From Clostridia bacterium (GTDB lineage Bacteria; Bacillota; Clostridia; Christensenellales; UBA1242), in the NCBI GenBank assembly GCA_900767715.1, contig CAAGAD010000005.1:248001-312000 (forward strand): a stretch of 64,000 nt of DNA, given 5' to 3'. The notes below the pieces were generated by a model, which was not told the DNA's origin, ran no database searches, and was given only the letters and a program-made list of their open reading frames with translations. Below, piece by piece: positions 32,723-42,407 of the stretch (position 1 is its first letter; each line of letters opens with the position of its first letter). Made by a program: the position numbers and the translations under genes.

Positions 32723-35284
32723 CTACTCCTTCGTCAAACTAATCAAATACTCAATCGTTTCCATTGCTTTCATAGGCGTGATGTTGTTGAAATCAATCTG
32801 TTTAACTATGGTGCGAATCTTATCTTCCTGTGCGGTTTGCTGGTATTCTTGTCGTTGCAACTTGATGTCTTGATTCTCAAGTTTCACGAGAATTTCTTTC
32901 GCCTTATCGATGATTTGGTTTGGCAAACCGGCAAGCGACGCCACTTCAATACCGAAACTACGCATTGCGCCACCGCGTTCCACCTTTCTCACGAAAACCA
33001 ATTCACCCGCGATTTCTTTAATCACTACGCGATAGTTCTTCACACCGGCAAGTTTGCCTTCCAATTCAGTGAGTTCGTGATAGTGCGTGGCAAAAAGCGT
33101 TTTTGCTTTGCTATTCTTCGCTAGGTGGTCAACCATAGCCCAAGCAATGCTCAATCCGTCAAAGGTTGATGTACCGCGTCCCACTTCGTCTAGTAGAATT
33201 AGGCTTGAATCGGTAGCGTTGGTCAAAATATTCGCCACTTCAACCATTTCTACCATGAAAGTACTTTGACCATACATCAAGTCGTCCGTAGCACCAATAC
33301 GAGTGAAAATGCGGTCAACAATGCCAATTTGAGCACTGATTGCTGGCACAAAACTGCCGATGTGCGCCATAAACACGATAAGTGCATTTTGACGCATAAA
33401 GGTGCTTTTGCCCGCCATATTTGGACCTGTGATAATCATAATTTTATCGTCACTGTCATTCAAATGGCAATCATTAGGCACGAACGAGCCACGTTTTATT
33501 CCCTTTTCGACCACTGGGTGACGCCCACCCGTGATTTGAATTGTTTTGGAAGAATCGACCAGCGGACGAACGTAATTGTTTTCGCTAGCGACCTTGGCAA
33601 GTGAATTGTAGCAGTCCAGTTCCGCAATTGCCTTTGCGCAAGCGAGCATAGTCTGGGTGTAATCGGTCAAGCGCTCTTTCACTTGTTGGTAAATGGCGCT
33701 TTCTAGGCGTTGAATTTTGTCGTCACTGGACAAAAGTTCTTCTTCAAGGTTTTTCAACTCTTCTGTGAAATATCTCTCGTTGTTGGACACTGTCTGCTTA
33801 TGCATATAGCGATATGGCACTTGCGACATATATTGTTTGCTGACTTCAATGTAATAGCCGTAAACTTTATTGTATTTAATTTTCAAACCTTTAATGCCCG
33901 TTTCTTCTTTTTCGCGGGCTTCGATTTGAGTTATATACTCTTTCGAGTGCTTGGACATATTTCTGTATCTGTCCAGTTCCGCGTTCACACCTTCGCAAAT
34001 GACATTGCCATCACCTACTGTGAACGACGGGTCAGCCTTGATTACGCTGTAAATATAGTTGCTAATCTCACTGCAATCGCATAGTCTTTCATTCAAATCG
34101 CTAAATGCTGGGTAATTGGCAATAAGATTTTTGAGTTTTGGGGTGCGTGCAAGCGAATTTGCAAGCGCAATGCAATCCTTTGGTGAAATAGTGCCATAAG
34201 TGACACGACCAACAAGACGCTCAATATCGGCGATGTCGCCCAATTCCATATCTAGCATTTGACGTGTCAAACCATTCAAAAATAGTGACTCAACTTTGTC
34301 TTGCCTATTTTTTATCTTCTCAACCGATTGCAATGGTTCTCTCAACCAACTTTTTAGGTTTCGCTTGCCCATTGAAGTCTTGGTTTCGTCCAAAACCCAC
34401 AAAAGTGAGCCTTTTCTATCTCTGTCACGCGCATTTTCTTCAATTTCCAGGTTGCGTCGCGTGTTACTGTCAAGATACATTACATCGTGTGGATTCTCAA
34501 GTATTGGCAATGAAAGGTTCTTTAACTGACGCTTTTGCGTGTCGAGCAAGTATTGCAAAAGAGAACCGACAGCAATTACTACGTTATCATCTTTGCTAAA
34601 ATCATAACCATTTACAGATGAAATCTTGTAATGCTCAACTATCGCCTTGGTAGCAGACGCGGTTTGGAATGCCCATTCATAATACTTTTTAATGGCAATC
34701 TTGTCGCTGGCAACAGTGCACTGCAAGTCGGATTTATGGTCATACATATCTTCGTTGCAGATGATTTCTGCTGGATTTATGCGCGTAATGTGGTCATTAA
34801 GTTGTGCCACATCGCTTGCGCTACCCGCCTTAAATACGCCGGTCGAAATATCTGTATATGCGTATGCATAAGTCTTACCATTACTAAATATAGACATTAT
34901 ATAGTTGTTTGAACTTTCGTCCAGCATACTAGCGTCTGTGAGTGTGCCCTTGGTGATGACACGCACGACATCGCGCTCAACAAGTTTGCTCTTGCCGGGT
35001 TCGCTGAGTTGCTCGCAGATTGCCACATTGTAACCCTTCTCCACCAGACGTCGAGCGTAAGTTTCGTATGCGTGATAAGGCACTCCACACATTGGCGCGC
35101 GGTTTGGTTCACCACAATTCTTGCCCGTAAGTGTTAGGTCAAGTTCTTTTGCCCCAACGATAGCGTCCTCGTCAAACATCTCATAAAAGTCGCCTAGTCT
35201 GTAAAAAACAATGCAGTCTGGGTAAGACTGCTTTAATTGTCTATAATGTTTCATCATTGGAGATGGGTCTTTTTCTTTTGACAT
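32723..35284 (-). CDS. mutS: DNA mismatch repair protein MutS
   Basis: Mismatch-recognising ATPase (853 aa). The N-terminal mismatch-binding domain has the Phe-x-Glu motif in VFYRLGDFYEMF. The core and clamp lead to the ATPase with Walker A TGPNMAGKSTFMRQ, ST motif IGATDDLMYGQSTFMVEM, Walker B SLILLDEVGRGTSTFDG and ATHYHEL. Its ATG overlaps the miaB stop (TAATG). The operon order miaB-mutS-mutL-miaA-ynbB couples tRNA modification to mismatch repair as in other Bacillota. Confidence 0.96.
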   Translation of the reverse strand: MSKEKDPSPMMKHYRQLKQSYPDCIVFYRLGDFYEMFDEDAIVGAKELDLTLTGKNCGEPNRAPMCGVPYHAYETYARRLVEKGYNVAICEQLSEPGKSKLVERDVVRVITKGTLTDASMLDESSNNYIMSIFSNGKTYAYAYTDISTGVFKAGSASDVAQLNDHITRINPAEIICNEDMYDHKSDLQCTVASDKIAIKKYYEWAFQTASATKAIVEHYKISSVNGYDFSKDDNVVIAVGSLLQYLLDTQKRQLKNLSLPILENPHDVMYLDSNTRRNLEIEENARDRDRKGSLLWVLDETKTSMGKRNLKSWLREPLQSVEKIKNRQDKVESLFLNGLTRQMLDMELGDIADIERLVGRVTYGTISPKDCIALANSLARTPKLKNLIANYPAFSDLNERLCDCSEISNYIYSVIKADPSFTVGDGNVICEGVNAELDRYRNMSKHSKEYITQIEAREKEETGIKGLKIKYNKVYGYYIEVSKQYMSQVPYRYMHKQTVSNNERYFTEELKNLEEELLSSDDKIQRLESAIYQQVKERLTDYTQTMLACAKAIAELDCYNSLAKVASENNYVRPLVDSSKTIQITGGRHPVVEKGIKRGSFVPNDCHLNDSDDKIMIITGPNMAGKSTFMRQNALIVFMAHIGSFVPAISAQIGIVDRIFTRIGATDDLMYGQSTFMVEMVEVANILTNATDSSLILLDEVGRGTSTFDGLSIAWAMVDHLAKNSKAKTLFATHYHELTELEGKLAGVKNYRVVIKEIAGELVFVRKVERGGAMRSFGIEVASLAGLPNQIIDKAKEILVKLENQDIKLQRQEYQQTAQEDKIRTIVKQIDFNNITPMKAMETIEYLISLTKE

Positions 35285-36630
35285 TATTTAGTTGCTTCCT
35301 TTTTAATTACACCGTACAAATTGCCGTTTTGGAAATTAGTGACTTGTACTATTGCGAAATATGGGTCGTCAATGTGTATATCGTTCTTAATATAAATTGG
35401 CTTGCCGAAATCGGTTTCTGCTATTGTACCACCCTTGTCGTCGTTGTGCAATAGGCATCTAAACTTTTTGCCTTTGAAATAGCGAATGTTTTTGTCGCTG
35501 ATTTGTTTGTAGAGTGCTAAAAGTTGATTGCAACGATAATTCTTGATGTCATATGGAATTTGGTTCTCGAAGTTAGCAGCAGGAGTACCCGTTCTGCGTG
35601 AATAAATGAAAGCAAACACTTGGGTAAATTTAACCTTGCGCATTAGGCTCTTTGTATCGTTGAATTGTTTTTGAGTTTCACCTGGGAAGCCCGCGATAAT
35701 ATCTGTGCTGATTGTCACATTTTTGATTGAGTGGTGAAGTTTGTGAACTATGCGCAAATATTGTTTACGCGTATATTTTCGGTTCATTGCCTTCAAAATT
35801 GCGTCATTTCCCGACTGCACTGGCAAGTGAATGGAACGACTAATCTTGTTATTCTGTTTAATCACTTTGATAAGTTCGTCGCTAAAGTCTTTTGGGTGCG
35901 AGGTCATAAACTTAATTTTGAAATCGCCTTCAATTTTGCATAGTTCGCGCAAAAGATTGGCAAAATTGGTTTTGCCGTCGTGGAAATCATTGCCATAGGA
36001 ATTGACATTTTGACCCAGCAAGGTGACATATTTGTAGCCTTCACGTTGAACAAGGTTCTTCACTTCTGCGACAATCTCTTTCATTGTGCGACTGCGCTCT
36101 CTGCCACGAACGTATGGCACTATGCAATAGGTACAGAAATTGTTGCAACCATACATAATGTTGACATAAGCGTTAAACTTGTCGTCGCGAATGTTGTGCA
36201 AAATCTCTTCGTTTGACTTTGCTTCGTTGAATATCTCATAAATGCGGTTACCTTCGAGTTTGTTACGCAAAATATAACTCGACAACTGATTTAGGTTATG
36301 AGTGCCGATGATAATATCTACGAAATCAAGTTTCTCTTTTAAATCATACTTTCCTTCTTTCTGCTGTGGCATACAACCGCAAACAATAATGTGAAGGTTT
36401 GGATTGCGCTTCTTGATAGGTTTGAGCGCGCAAATATTGCTGAATGCCTTATCCTCAGCGCCTTCACGTATGCAACACGTATTAAAGATGATGTAATCTG
36501 CGTTGTTTTTGTCTGTCGTTGGTGTCATACCAAGGCTTTCACAAATGCCGGCAATCTTCTCCGAGTCGTGCACATTCATTTGGCAACCATAGGTCACCAC
36601 CATATATTTCATATTCTTAAAGTTTTCCAT
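35284..36630 (-). CDS. miaB: tRNA-i6A37 methylthiotransferase MiaB
   Basis: Radical-SAM enzyme that adds a methylthio group to i6A37 made by MiaA. UPF0004 N-terminal domain with cysteines in YGCQMN, FNTCCIREGAEDK and VCGCMPQ; radical-SAM cluster CNNFCTYC (CxxxCxxC) in GCNNFCTYCIVPYVRGRERSR; C-terminal TRAM domain. The 448 aa length is typical. First gene of its operon; the promoter -10 ends exactly 6 nt before the ATG and no Shine-Dalgarno exists. Confidence 0.95.
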   Translation of the reverse strand: MENFKNMKYMVVTYGCQMNVHDSEKIAGICESLGMTPTTDKNNADYIIFNTCCIREGAEDKAFSNICALKPIKKRNPNLHIIVCGCMPQQKEGKYDLKEKLDFVDIIIGTHNLNQLSSYILRNKLEGNRIYEIFNEAKSNEEILHNIRDDKFNAYVNIMYGCNNFCTYCIVPYVRGRERSRTMKEIVAEVKNLVQREGYKYVTLLGQNVNSYGNDFHDGKTNFANLLRELCKIEGDFKIKFMTSHPKDFSDELIKVIKQNNKISRSIHLPVQSGNDAILKAMNRKYTRKQYLRIVHKLHHSIKNVTISTDIIAGFPGETQKQFNDTKSLMRKVKFTQVFAFIYSRRTGTPAANFENQIPYDIKNYRCNQLLALYKQISDKNIRYFKGKKFRCLLHNDDKGGTIAETDFGKPIYIKNDIHIDDPYFAIVQVTNFQNGNLYGVIKKEATK

Positions 36631-36636
36631 ACCACA

Positions 36637-36665
36637 ATTATATAATAATTAGTTTAAAATTTCAA
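36637..36665 (-). promoter_or_regulatory. Promoter of the miaB-mutSL operon (leaderless)
   Basis: On the - strand TTGAAA, 17-bp spacer, TATAAT, then 6 nt to ATG 36630. Clearest leaderless case on the - strand. Confidence 0.8.
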
Positions 36666-36708
36666 CAAAATACGCTATTATTTTTTCATTTTTGACAATA
36701 CTATTTAT

Positions 36709-38712
36709 GTGAAAAAAACTAATAAAAAAAGAAAAGTAATAAAAGGCATTGCAATTGGCATTTTGGCAGTGTTTGGGTTGTGTTTTGTTGCGGTGGGTGG
36801 CACGTTTTTGTATTTCTACTCCAACACCGAACTGGACACCAACAAGGTCACCGGCAATAACTTGGGCGTTGCAATCTATGACAAATACGACAATGTATTG
36901 GAAACTAGCGCTAACAGTGATAAAAAACTCGTCAATATCCACGAACTACCCGCCTATGTGACGGACGCGTTCATTAGTGTTGAGGACAAGAATTTTTACA
37001 AACACAACGGTATTGAGCCCTATCGAATTGTCAAGGCTGGAATGGTCAATTTGCTAAACAAAGGCAAAGTTCAAGGCGCGTCAACAATCACCCAACAATT
37101 GATAAAAAACACCCTTTTGTCACCCGAAAAAACCTACACTCGCAAGGCAAAAGAGATTGTGTTGGCTATGAAACTCGAAAAAGAATTGACGAAGGACGAG
37201 ATTTTGCAAGAATACTTAAACACAATTTATTTTGGTGAAAATTGTTACGGCATTGAAAACGCCAGCGAGTTCTATTTCGGAGTGTCGGCAAAGGACTTGA
37301 CTTTGGAACAATCTGCCACACTCGCGGGGCTCATAAATGCACCTAACATTTACTCCCCAGTTTCTGCACCGCAAAAAGCCTGTTCCAGACGCAACCTTGT
37401 GCTGTCACGTATGCTCAAACTAGACAAAATCAGCCAATCCGATTACGACAAAGCCGTCGCTACCGAGTTACAAATTAAGGCTTGCTCAACGCCATACATA
37501 AACTCTTATACGCGTGCGTGCATTGGAGAAGCGTGCGGACTGCTCAATATGACGGAAAAAGAGTTTGTGCGCGGAAAATATAAGATTTATTCTTACATTG
37601 ACCCCAAAATACAAGATAAACTCCAAGACGTCGTGGCAAATTACACCGATGTCTTGGCACAACAAATTGTTGCTGACAATCAAAACTACTCTATTGTAGC
37701 GTACTGCGGTTCATCAAGATTGCCATTAATCAATACGCGCCGTCAACCCGCGTCGCTCATCAAACCTGTGGGCATATATCTGCCGTGCATTCAAGAAAAT
37801 ATACTGTCGCCCGCCACTCCAATTTTGGACGAAGAAATCAGTATTGACGGCTATAAACCTAGCAACTACAATAAGCAATTTGTCGGCTGGACGAACGTGC
37901 GCACAGCACTCAAAAAATCGCTTAACATTCCGTCTATCAAGGCTTTGTCATATTTAACTTGCGAAAAAGCATTCAACTACGCTCAAACTATGGGTTTGCC
38001 AGTTGGCGACAGCGACAAGAATATGAGTTACGCACTGGGAAGCGTGTCCGGTGGCGTTACGATGCGAGAGATAACCGCGCCTTACACAATGCTGGCAAAT
38101 AAAGGCAATTTTAACTCGCTTTCAATGATTAAACGCATTGAAACCAATGACGGCAAAGTGATATACAACCGCATCATCAAGCCAAAAAAGTTGTTTGATG
38201 AGGAAAGTTGTTATCTTGTTACAGATATTCTGCGACCAGATTCCAACTCGAACTCCACTGCTTGCTTAAAAGACCTTGGCATAGACATTGCCAGCAAAAC
38301 AGGCACAGCCAGTGTCGAGCATAACGCAACTGACTATTGGAATGTGGCATATACGCCAAACTACACTATCACGAGTTGGCTGGGTGTGGCAGACAACGAC
38401 CAAACTTTCAGTGAAAAGTATAATTCCAGTGCAAAAGCCAGCCTTATGACGAAGAAATTATTTACAAGTTGCACGAATTTGACAAAAGCGGATAGGTTCA
38501 CCACCCCACAAAATATTGTGTCCGTTGATGTAGATTTACACCAATACAACGAAGAGCATAGGCTCGTTCAAGCCACAGACGGTGCGGAAAGTTTCATCGA
38601 GATTTTCAAGGCAAACAACCTACCCGAATCAAAACAAATCACGGTCGATGAGCCGACCATTGAGCCAAGCACACCTATCAAAAAGGTAAAAAAGCGCTGG
38701 TGGTATATATAA
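36709..38712 (+). CDS. Class A penicillin-binding protein (PBP1A-like)
   Basis: Bifunctional peptidoglycan synthase, 667 aa. A cytoplasmic basic stretch and one membrane helix (about 14-35) are followed by a glycosyltransferase domain with E92 in EDKNFYKHNG, QGASTITQQLIKN and RKAKEIVLAMKLE. The transpeptidase has nucleophile S349 (SLIK, K352) and KTGT (530-533). It ends with a short basic tail (VKKRW). The GTG start lacks a Shine-Dalgarno, with TACTAT 4 nt upstream, so it may be leaderless. Its 3' end overlaps the convergent murI by 35 nt. Confidence 0.93.
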   Translation: MKKTNKKRKVIKGIAIGILAVFGLCFVAVGGTFLYFYSNTELDTNKVTGNNLGVAIYDKYDNVLETSANSDKKLVNIHELPAYVTDAFISVEDKNFYKHNGIEPYRIVKAGMVNLLNKGKVQGASTITQQLIKNTLLSPEKTYTRKAKEIVLAMKLEKELTKDEILQEYLNTIYFGENCYGIENASEFYFGVSAKDLTLEQSATLAGLINAPNIYSPVSAPQKACSRRNLVLSRMLKLDKISQSDYDKAVATELQIKACSTPYINSYTRACIGEACGLLNMTEKEFVRGKYKIYSYIDPKIQDKLQDVVANYTDVLAQQIVADNQNYSIVAYCGSSRLPLINTRRQPASLIKPVGIYLPCIQENILSPATPILDEEISIDGYKPSNYNKQFVGWTNVRTALKKSLNIPSIKALSYLTCEKAFNYAQTMGLPVGDSDKNMSYALGSVSGGVTMREITAPYTMLANKGNFNSLSMIKRIETNDGKVIYNRIIKPKKLFDEESCYLVTDILRPDSNSNSTACLKDLGIDIASKTGTASVEHNATDYWNVAYTPNYTITSWLGVADNDQTFSEKYNSSAKASLMTKKLFTSCTNLTKADRFTTPQNIVSVDVDLHQYNEEHRLVQATDGAESFIEIFKANNLPESKQITVDEPTIEPSTPIKKVKKRWWYI

Positions 38713-39370
38713 GTTTAGTCATTATGTAATCAACTCTGCTTGCCGTCATCATTGTGCTCAGACCATAGCGGTCAAGCGTGGTGACAACGTTGTCGATAAG
38801 TTTGCGTGAGTTGTCTATTATAGTCATTTTCGGGTATATCTCGTGCAACTTGTCTGCAACTAACAGATAATGCGTGCAACCCAGCACTACTCGACTTTTG
38901 CTGTAATTTTTGAATACTTTTTTGAGAGTTTTTTCGAGCAATTTTGGGCAAAAATAATACTTTTCTATGTCGTCAGCCAAGCGCTTGCATTTTATCACTT
39001 TGCATGTTTTTGGCACAAATCTGGCGGATAAATTGGTGCAAAACATCACTTCGTCGCCTTTGAGTTCTACGTCGGTCGGCATTATGCCAAATATTGGCAG
39101 GTGAAATTGCTTTTTGAGTGCACTGATTGTGGTCAGCGTGGCTGTGTTGCAAGCAATCACCAGCATTTTGATATGAAAACGCGAAACAAGGTATTCCACG
39201 TTGTTTGCCATAATTCGTATAAGTTCGGTTTTGGATTTTGTGCCGTACGGGAAATGCGCTTTGTCCATTAGATAAACGAACGACTCGTGCGGACACGCTT
39301 TTTGTAATCGTTGCAGAATGCTATAACCACCTATTCCGCTATCAATAATTCCAATACAATCATCTTTCAC
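38678..39370 (-). CDS. murI: Glutamate racemase
   Basis: Makes D-glutamate for peptidoglycan. The two catalytic cysteines are C74 (ACNTAT) and C165 (GCTHYLL); the N-terminal DSGIGGYSIL and HFPYGTKS motifs are present. At 230 aa it is somewhat short (family about 255-270), mainly at the C-terminus. Start GTG 39370 has a TATAAA box ending 5 nt before it and no Shine-Dalgarno. The last 11 codons overlap the convergent PBP gene, with no terminator between. Confidence 0.9.
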   Translation of the reverse strand: MKDDCIGIIDSGIGGYSILQRLQKACPHESFVYLMDKAHFPYGTKSKTELIRIMANNVEYLVSRFHIKMLVIACNTATLTTISALKKQFHLPIFGIMPTDVELKGDEVMFCTNLSARFVPKTCKVIKCKRLADDIEKYYFCPKLLEKTLKKVFKNYSKSRVVLGCTHYLLVADKLHEIYPKMTIIDNSRKLIDNVVTTLDRYGLSTMMTASRVDYIMTKLIYTTSAFLPF

Positions 39371-39411
39371 ATAATTTTATATGAAAATTGCAATTAAATG
39401 TTCATTTACAC

Positions 39412-39440
39412 TTGATTTTGTCAAAAAGTTTTGGTATAAT
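39412..39440 (+). promoter_or_regulatory. Promoter of rpsT
   Basis: TTGATT, 17-bp spacer, TATAAT; 29 nt before the ATG with a normal GGAGG site, in contrast to the leaderless promoters. Confidence 0.8.
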
Positions 39441-39469
39441 CTCCAAGTAAAAGAAAATGGAGGAAAGAA

Positions 39470-39730
39470 ATGGCAAATATTAAATCTGCTAAAAAAGACA
39501 TCTTGACCAGCCGTGCTAACACTGCTAGCAACAAAATTCAAAGAACAAAAGTTGCTAACGCTACTAAAAAATATAAGTCTGCCGTTGAAACTGGTGACAG
39601 CGCTGAAATTGCTAAGGCTTACGCTGACGCATCATCTGCAATTGACAAGGCTTGCACCAAGGGCGTTATCAATAAGGCTTGTGCTAACCGCAAAAAGAGT
39701 CGTTTGGCTAGTTTGAAAGATAAAAAATAA
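39470..39730 (+). CDS. rpsT: 30S ribosomal protein S20
   Basis: Small basic primary 16S-binding protein, 86 aa. Typical MANIKSAKKDILTSRANTASNK start, with an Ala/Lys-rich helical body and ANRKKSRLASL end. Single-gene unit with its own promoter, GGAGG site and terminator. In Bacillus it lies next to holA, convergent as here. Confidence 0.95.
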   Translation: MANIKSAKKDILTSRANTASNKIQRTKVANATKKYKSAVETGDSAEIAKAYADASSAIDKACTKGVINKACANRKKSRLASLKDKK

Positions 39731-39752
39731 GGCGTATTGCCTTATTTTTTTT
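39723..39752. terminator. Terminator of rpsT, containing its stop codon
   Basis: Stem AATAAGGC/GCCTTATT, loop GTATT, then TTTTTT; the rpsT TAA is in the 5' arm. Confidence 0.85.
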
Positions 39753-39766
39753 GTTTATCTAATATT

Positions 39767-40693
39767 TCATTTCAAAAGTAAGGTATACAGCGCATTTAGT
39801 GGAGAAATCTTGCCTTGCTTGATTTGGCTATCTAGCGCCACAAAAAGTTGATAGTCGGCTTCAAATTTGTCTTTATTTTTTTCACGAGCAATCACTTGAC
39901 GACTCTTTTTCACCGCGTACGATTTGATGCCAAGGCATTTGGCGACGGCTTCGTCGCTGTCTGTGGTGACAGCACAATAAAACATACGTCTAAAATATGA
40001 GCCTAGGCTGGCGAACACTTGTTGTGCGGAGTCTTTTTTTACCAAATTATCTAATATTCTAGCCAACTCATTGATATTTCCTTGTTCGTACGCTGATGTG
40101 AGATTATATGAAAAATAGTTTTCCGTCTTGATTACCAAACTGTTTACGCTTGCCTCATCAATTTTCTTGGTGTGCATTGCATAGGCGCAGAGTTTTTCCA
40201 GTTCAGGTTCTATGAGTTCCAACTTGTTAGAGCAAATCTCTCCCAGTAAGTCAATCGCCTTGGTGGTGATTGCCACATCTCTATTGGAAACATATTGCAC
40301 AACCCATTTAGACAATGTAATGCTATCCAGCGGGTCGCAATCTACCACGCAAGCGTCAATCTTGGCGCGCAAGTCGGGTTTGGAAAGCACTACAACGGTG
40401 TATTCGTTCTTGCACTTGACGAGCGTCTGTGCAAGGCGGTCGTCAACCACGGCGTTCTTTAACACCACCAGCCTTTTGTCCGCACAGAATGGCAAAGTGG
40501 TCAGCACTTCGACCATATCTACATTCACGGCTTCGCTAAGGTCAAGCACGAGTTCGTTCATCTCTACAAAGTCTGTAACGACTTTGTTCTTGATTAGAAA
40601 AATTGAGTGCTTAATCAAGTACTCGTCCTCGCCTTGCAGAACATAAAAAGGCTGAATATTCATCAAAGATTTTTTTAACTCTACGAATTTCAT
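39767..40693 (-). CDS. holA: DNA polymerase III subunit delta
   Basis: Clamp-loader wrench subunit that opens the sliding clamp, 308 aa. N-terminal AAA-like part: FYVLQGEDEYLIKHSI, EVLTTLPFCADKRLVVLKNA, TVVVLSKPDLR. Helical C-terminal collar: SAYEQGNINELARILDNLV, LGSYFRRMFYCA. I start at ATG 40693, which overlaps the comEC TGA (ATGA), rather than the upstream in-frame codon at 40717 inside comEC. Confidence 0.88.
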   Translation of the reverse strand: MKFVELKKSLMNIQPFYVLQGEDEYLIKHSIFLIKNKVVTDFVEMNELVLDLSEAVNVDMVEVLTTLPFCADKRLVVLKNAVVDDRLAQTLVKCKNEYTVVVLSKPDLRAKIDACVVDCDPLDSITLSKWVVQYVSNRDVAITTKAIDLLGEICSNKLELIEPELEKLCAYAMHTKKIDEASVNSLVIKTENYFSYNLTSAYEQGNINELARILDNLVKKDSAQQVFASLGSYFRRMFYCAVTTDSDEAVAKCLGIKSYAVKKSRQVIAREKNKDKFEADYQLFVALDSQIKQGKISPLNALYTLLLK

Positions 40694-42234
40694 ATTAACA
40701 CCCCTATTGTAGCACAAACAATAAAGATTGTAAACACTACCAAGGTGGAAATTATTTTATCTGCGCGTTTCAGCATTGTGTATTTGCTGGCGCAGATGAC
40801 CGCCGAATTGCAAATCATATACGACAAATAACTAATGCCGTTGGTAGAGATATTGGCAAAACTCAGTCTGCCCAACCAGTTGCAGACGAAACAAACGCAC
40901 GAAAGTACCGGGTTGACGAGCCAAAGCAAATATCTTACGAACGGCAAGATAATTGCGATAAACGCCACGCAGAACACAAAGGAAAATGCAAATGTGAAGA
41001 GCGGAATAACAATTATATTCGTAACAATGCTTATAACCGAAATATTGTTGAAGAAAAGCATTGTCGCGCCCAGTATGCCCAGTTGCGCGGACATACTCAT
41101 TGAAAGGCTATCTACCAAGAACTTTGGAAAGCGCAGTTTGCTCAAACCCTTGGCAAACATTTTATTAAACCCGGCAATGCCAATCACGCAACCGAAACTC
41201 ATCAATGCGGAAGGGTCGAATATCTCAAATGGGTTTATGGCGAGCAATATTAACCCAGCCAAAGAAATGGACGATATTGTGTCGTATTCCCGCTTGACCA
41301 GTGGCGCTAGCAAAAGCACAGCCGTCATCAGCCAGGCACGGCAGACTGACACTGCAAAATTACACAGATACGCATACAGCCCAATCAGTATAAAGTTGAC
41401 CACGAAACTAACCCAAGGCTTAACTTTGAGTTTGCCCAACACGAATGCAATGATTGAAACAATTAGTCCTACGTGCAAGCCCGAAACGGCGACCAAGTGT
41501 GCTGCACCACTCGCCGAGAATGCTTCACGAAATTCGTGCGTGAGTTCAAGTTTGTCGCCAAACAGCGCGGAGTAAGCAAGTGTGGCGTTCTCCACCGACA
41601 TTGCGCCATAAATTCTAGACTTTATCACCGAGCGGACTTTGTCTGCGATAGTTGGCTTTTGGTCGAGTATCACAATATTATCGACATACACAGAGCCATC
41701 ATATTTTACGTTGTAGCCATATGTGGAATAGTCTATATCTTGAGCACGCAAAATTTCGTTGGCTTCCAAAATTACCGAACAACTGAGTACAGTGCCTGAG
41801 TCAATGTCTTCATAAACAGACGTATTGTCGTGAATGGTGAGATAAACATCGAAATTCTGCTTTTCTGCGCCAAACTTGACGTCGTTCATCAAATACCGCC
41901 TTGCCGAACCGTAATCACGCACTAGCCTATTGACGCGCGCCGTGAGATTGACCGTTTGGTCGTTGTATGTGTTTGTGCTGAAATGCTTGACCACCACACA
42001 TGCGTAAACGGCAAAGACTGCCGAAACGACAAGCGCGAACACGACGCACACAAATTTGCGTTTGTATGCGACATAACCAAGCAAAACCGCGAGTGCGACG
42101 AAATAAATTACCGCTTCAAACGCCTTGCTATGCAATATCGCGTTGACGGCAAGCAAACAAAAGATTGCACTCAAAGTGCATACGCAAATTGGTCTATGAT
42201 TGAATATTCGGCGTTTCTTTTGATTTATTTCCAT
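40690..42234 (-). CDS. comEC: ComEC/Rec2 competence family membrane channel protein (short form)
   Basis: Membrane protein for import of single-stranded DNA. N-terminal membrane helices, a periplasmic OB-like domain (about 75-195: TVNLTARVNRLVRDYGSARR...), then the competence domain with FREAFSASGAAHLVAVSGLHVGLI, multiple helices and CRAWLMTAVLLLA. At 514 aa it lacks the C-terminal metallo-beta-lactamase-like domain of full ComEC (about 750 aa), as in many Clostridia. No comEA lies beside it. Coupled by ATGA to holA. Confidence 0.88.
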   Translation of the reverse strand: MEINQKKRRIFNHRPICVCTLSAIFCLLAVNAILHSKAFEAVIYFVALAVLLGYVAYKRKFVCVVFALVVSAVFAVYACVVVKHFSTNTYNDQTVNLTARVNRLVRDYGSARRYLMNDVKFGAEKQNFDVYLTIHDNTSVYEDIDSGTVLSCSVILEANEILRAQDIDYSTYGYNVKYDGSVYVDNIVILDQKPTIADKVRSVIKSRIYGAMSVENATLAYSALFGDKLELTHEFREAFSASGAAHLVAVSGLHVGLIVSIIAFVLGKLKVKPWVSFVVNFILIGLYAYLCNFAVSVCRAWLMTAVLLLAPLVKREYDTISSISLAGLILLAINPFEIFDPSALMSFGCVIGIAGFNKMFAKGLSKLRFPKFLVDSLSMSMSAQLGILGATMLFFNNISVISIVTNIIVIPLFTFAFSFVFCVAFIAIILPFVRYLLWLVNPVLSCVCFVCNWLGRLSFANISTNGISYLSYMICNSAVICASKYTMLKRADKIISTLVVFTIFIVCATIGVLI

Positions 42235-42251
42235 TTTTTTCGCAAATTATC

Positions 42252-42280
42252 TTGTGTTTTTGTTTTTCTTATGTTATACT
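42252..42280 (+). promoter_or_regulatory. Promoter of tRNA-Glu
   Basis: TTGTGT, 17-bp spacer, TATACT, 15 nt before the tRNA 5' end. Confidence 0.6.
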
Positions 42281-42295
42281 AAAAATATTAGTCAA

Positions 42296-42370
42296 GCCCT
42301 TATAGTCTAGCGGTTAGGACACCGCCCTCTCACGGCGGGGACAGGAGTTCGATTCTCCTTAGGGGTACCA
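42296..42370 (+). tRNA. tRNA-Glu (anticodon CTC)
   Basis: Acceptor GCCCTTA/TAGGGGT (G-T pairs at positions 1-72 and 5-68), anticodon stem CCGCC/GGCGG with CTC, T arm AGGAG-TTCGATT-CTCCT, encoded CCA. Reads GAG. Confidence 0.95.
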
Positions 42371-42376
42371 GATTTT

Positions 42377-42405
42377 TAAAAACACCTTTTGCAAGGTGTT
42401 TTTTG
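42377..42405. terminator. Bidirectional terminator between tRNA-Glu and proS
   Basis: Stem AAAAACACCTT/AAGGTGTTTTT, loop TTGC, T runs in both directions. Confidence 0.85.
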
Positions 42406-42407
42406 TT

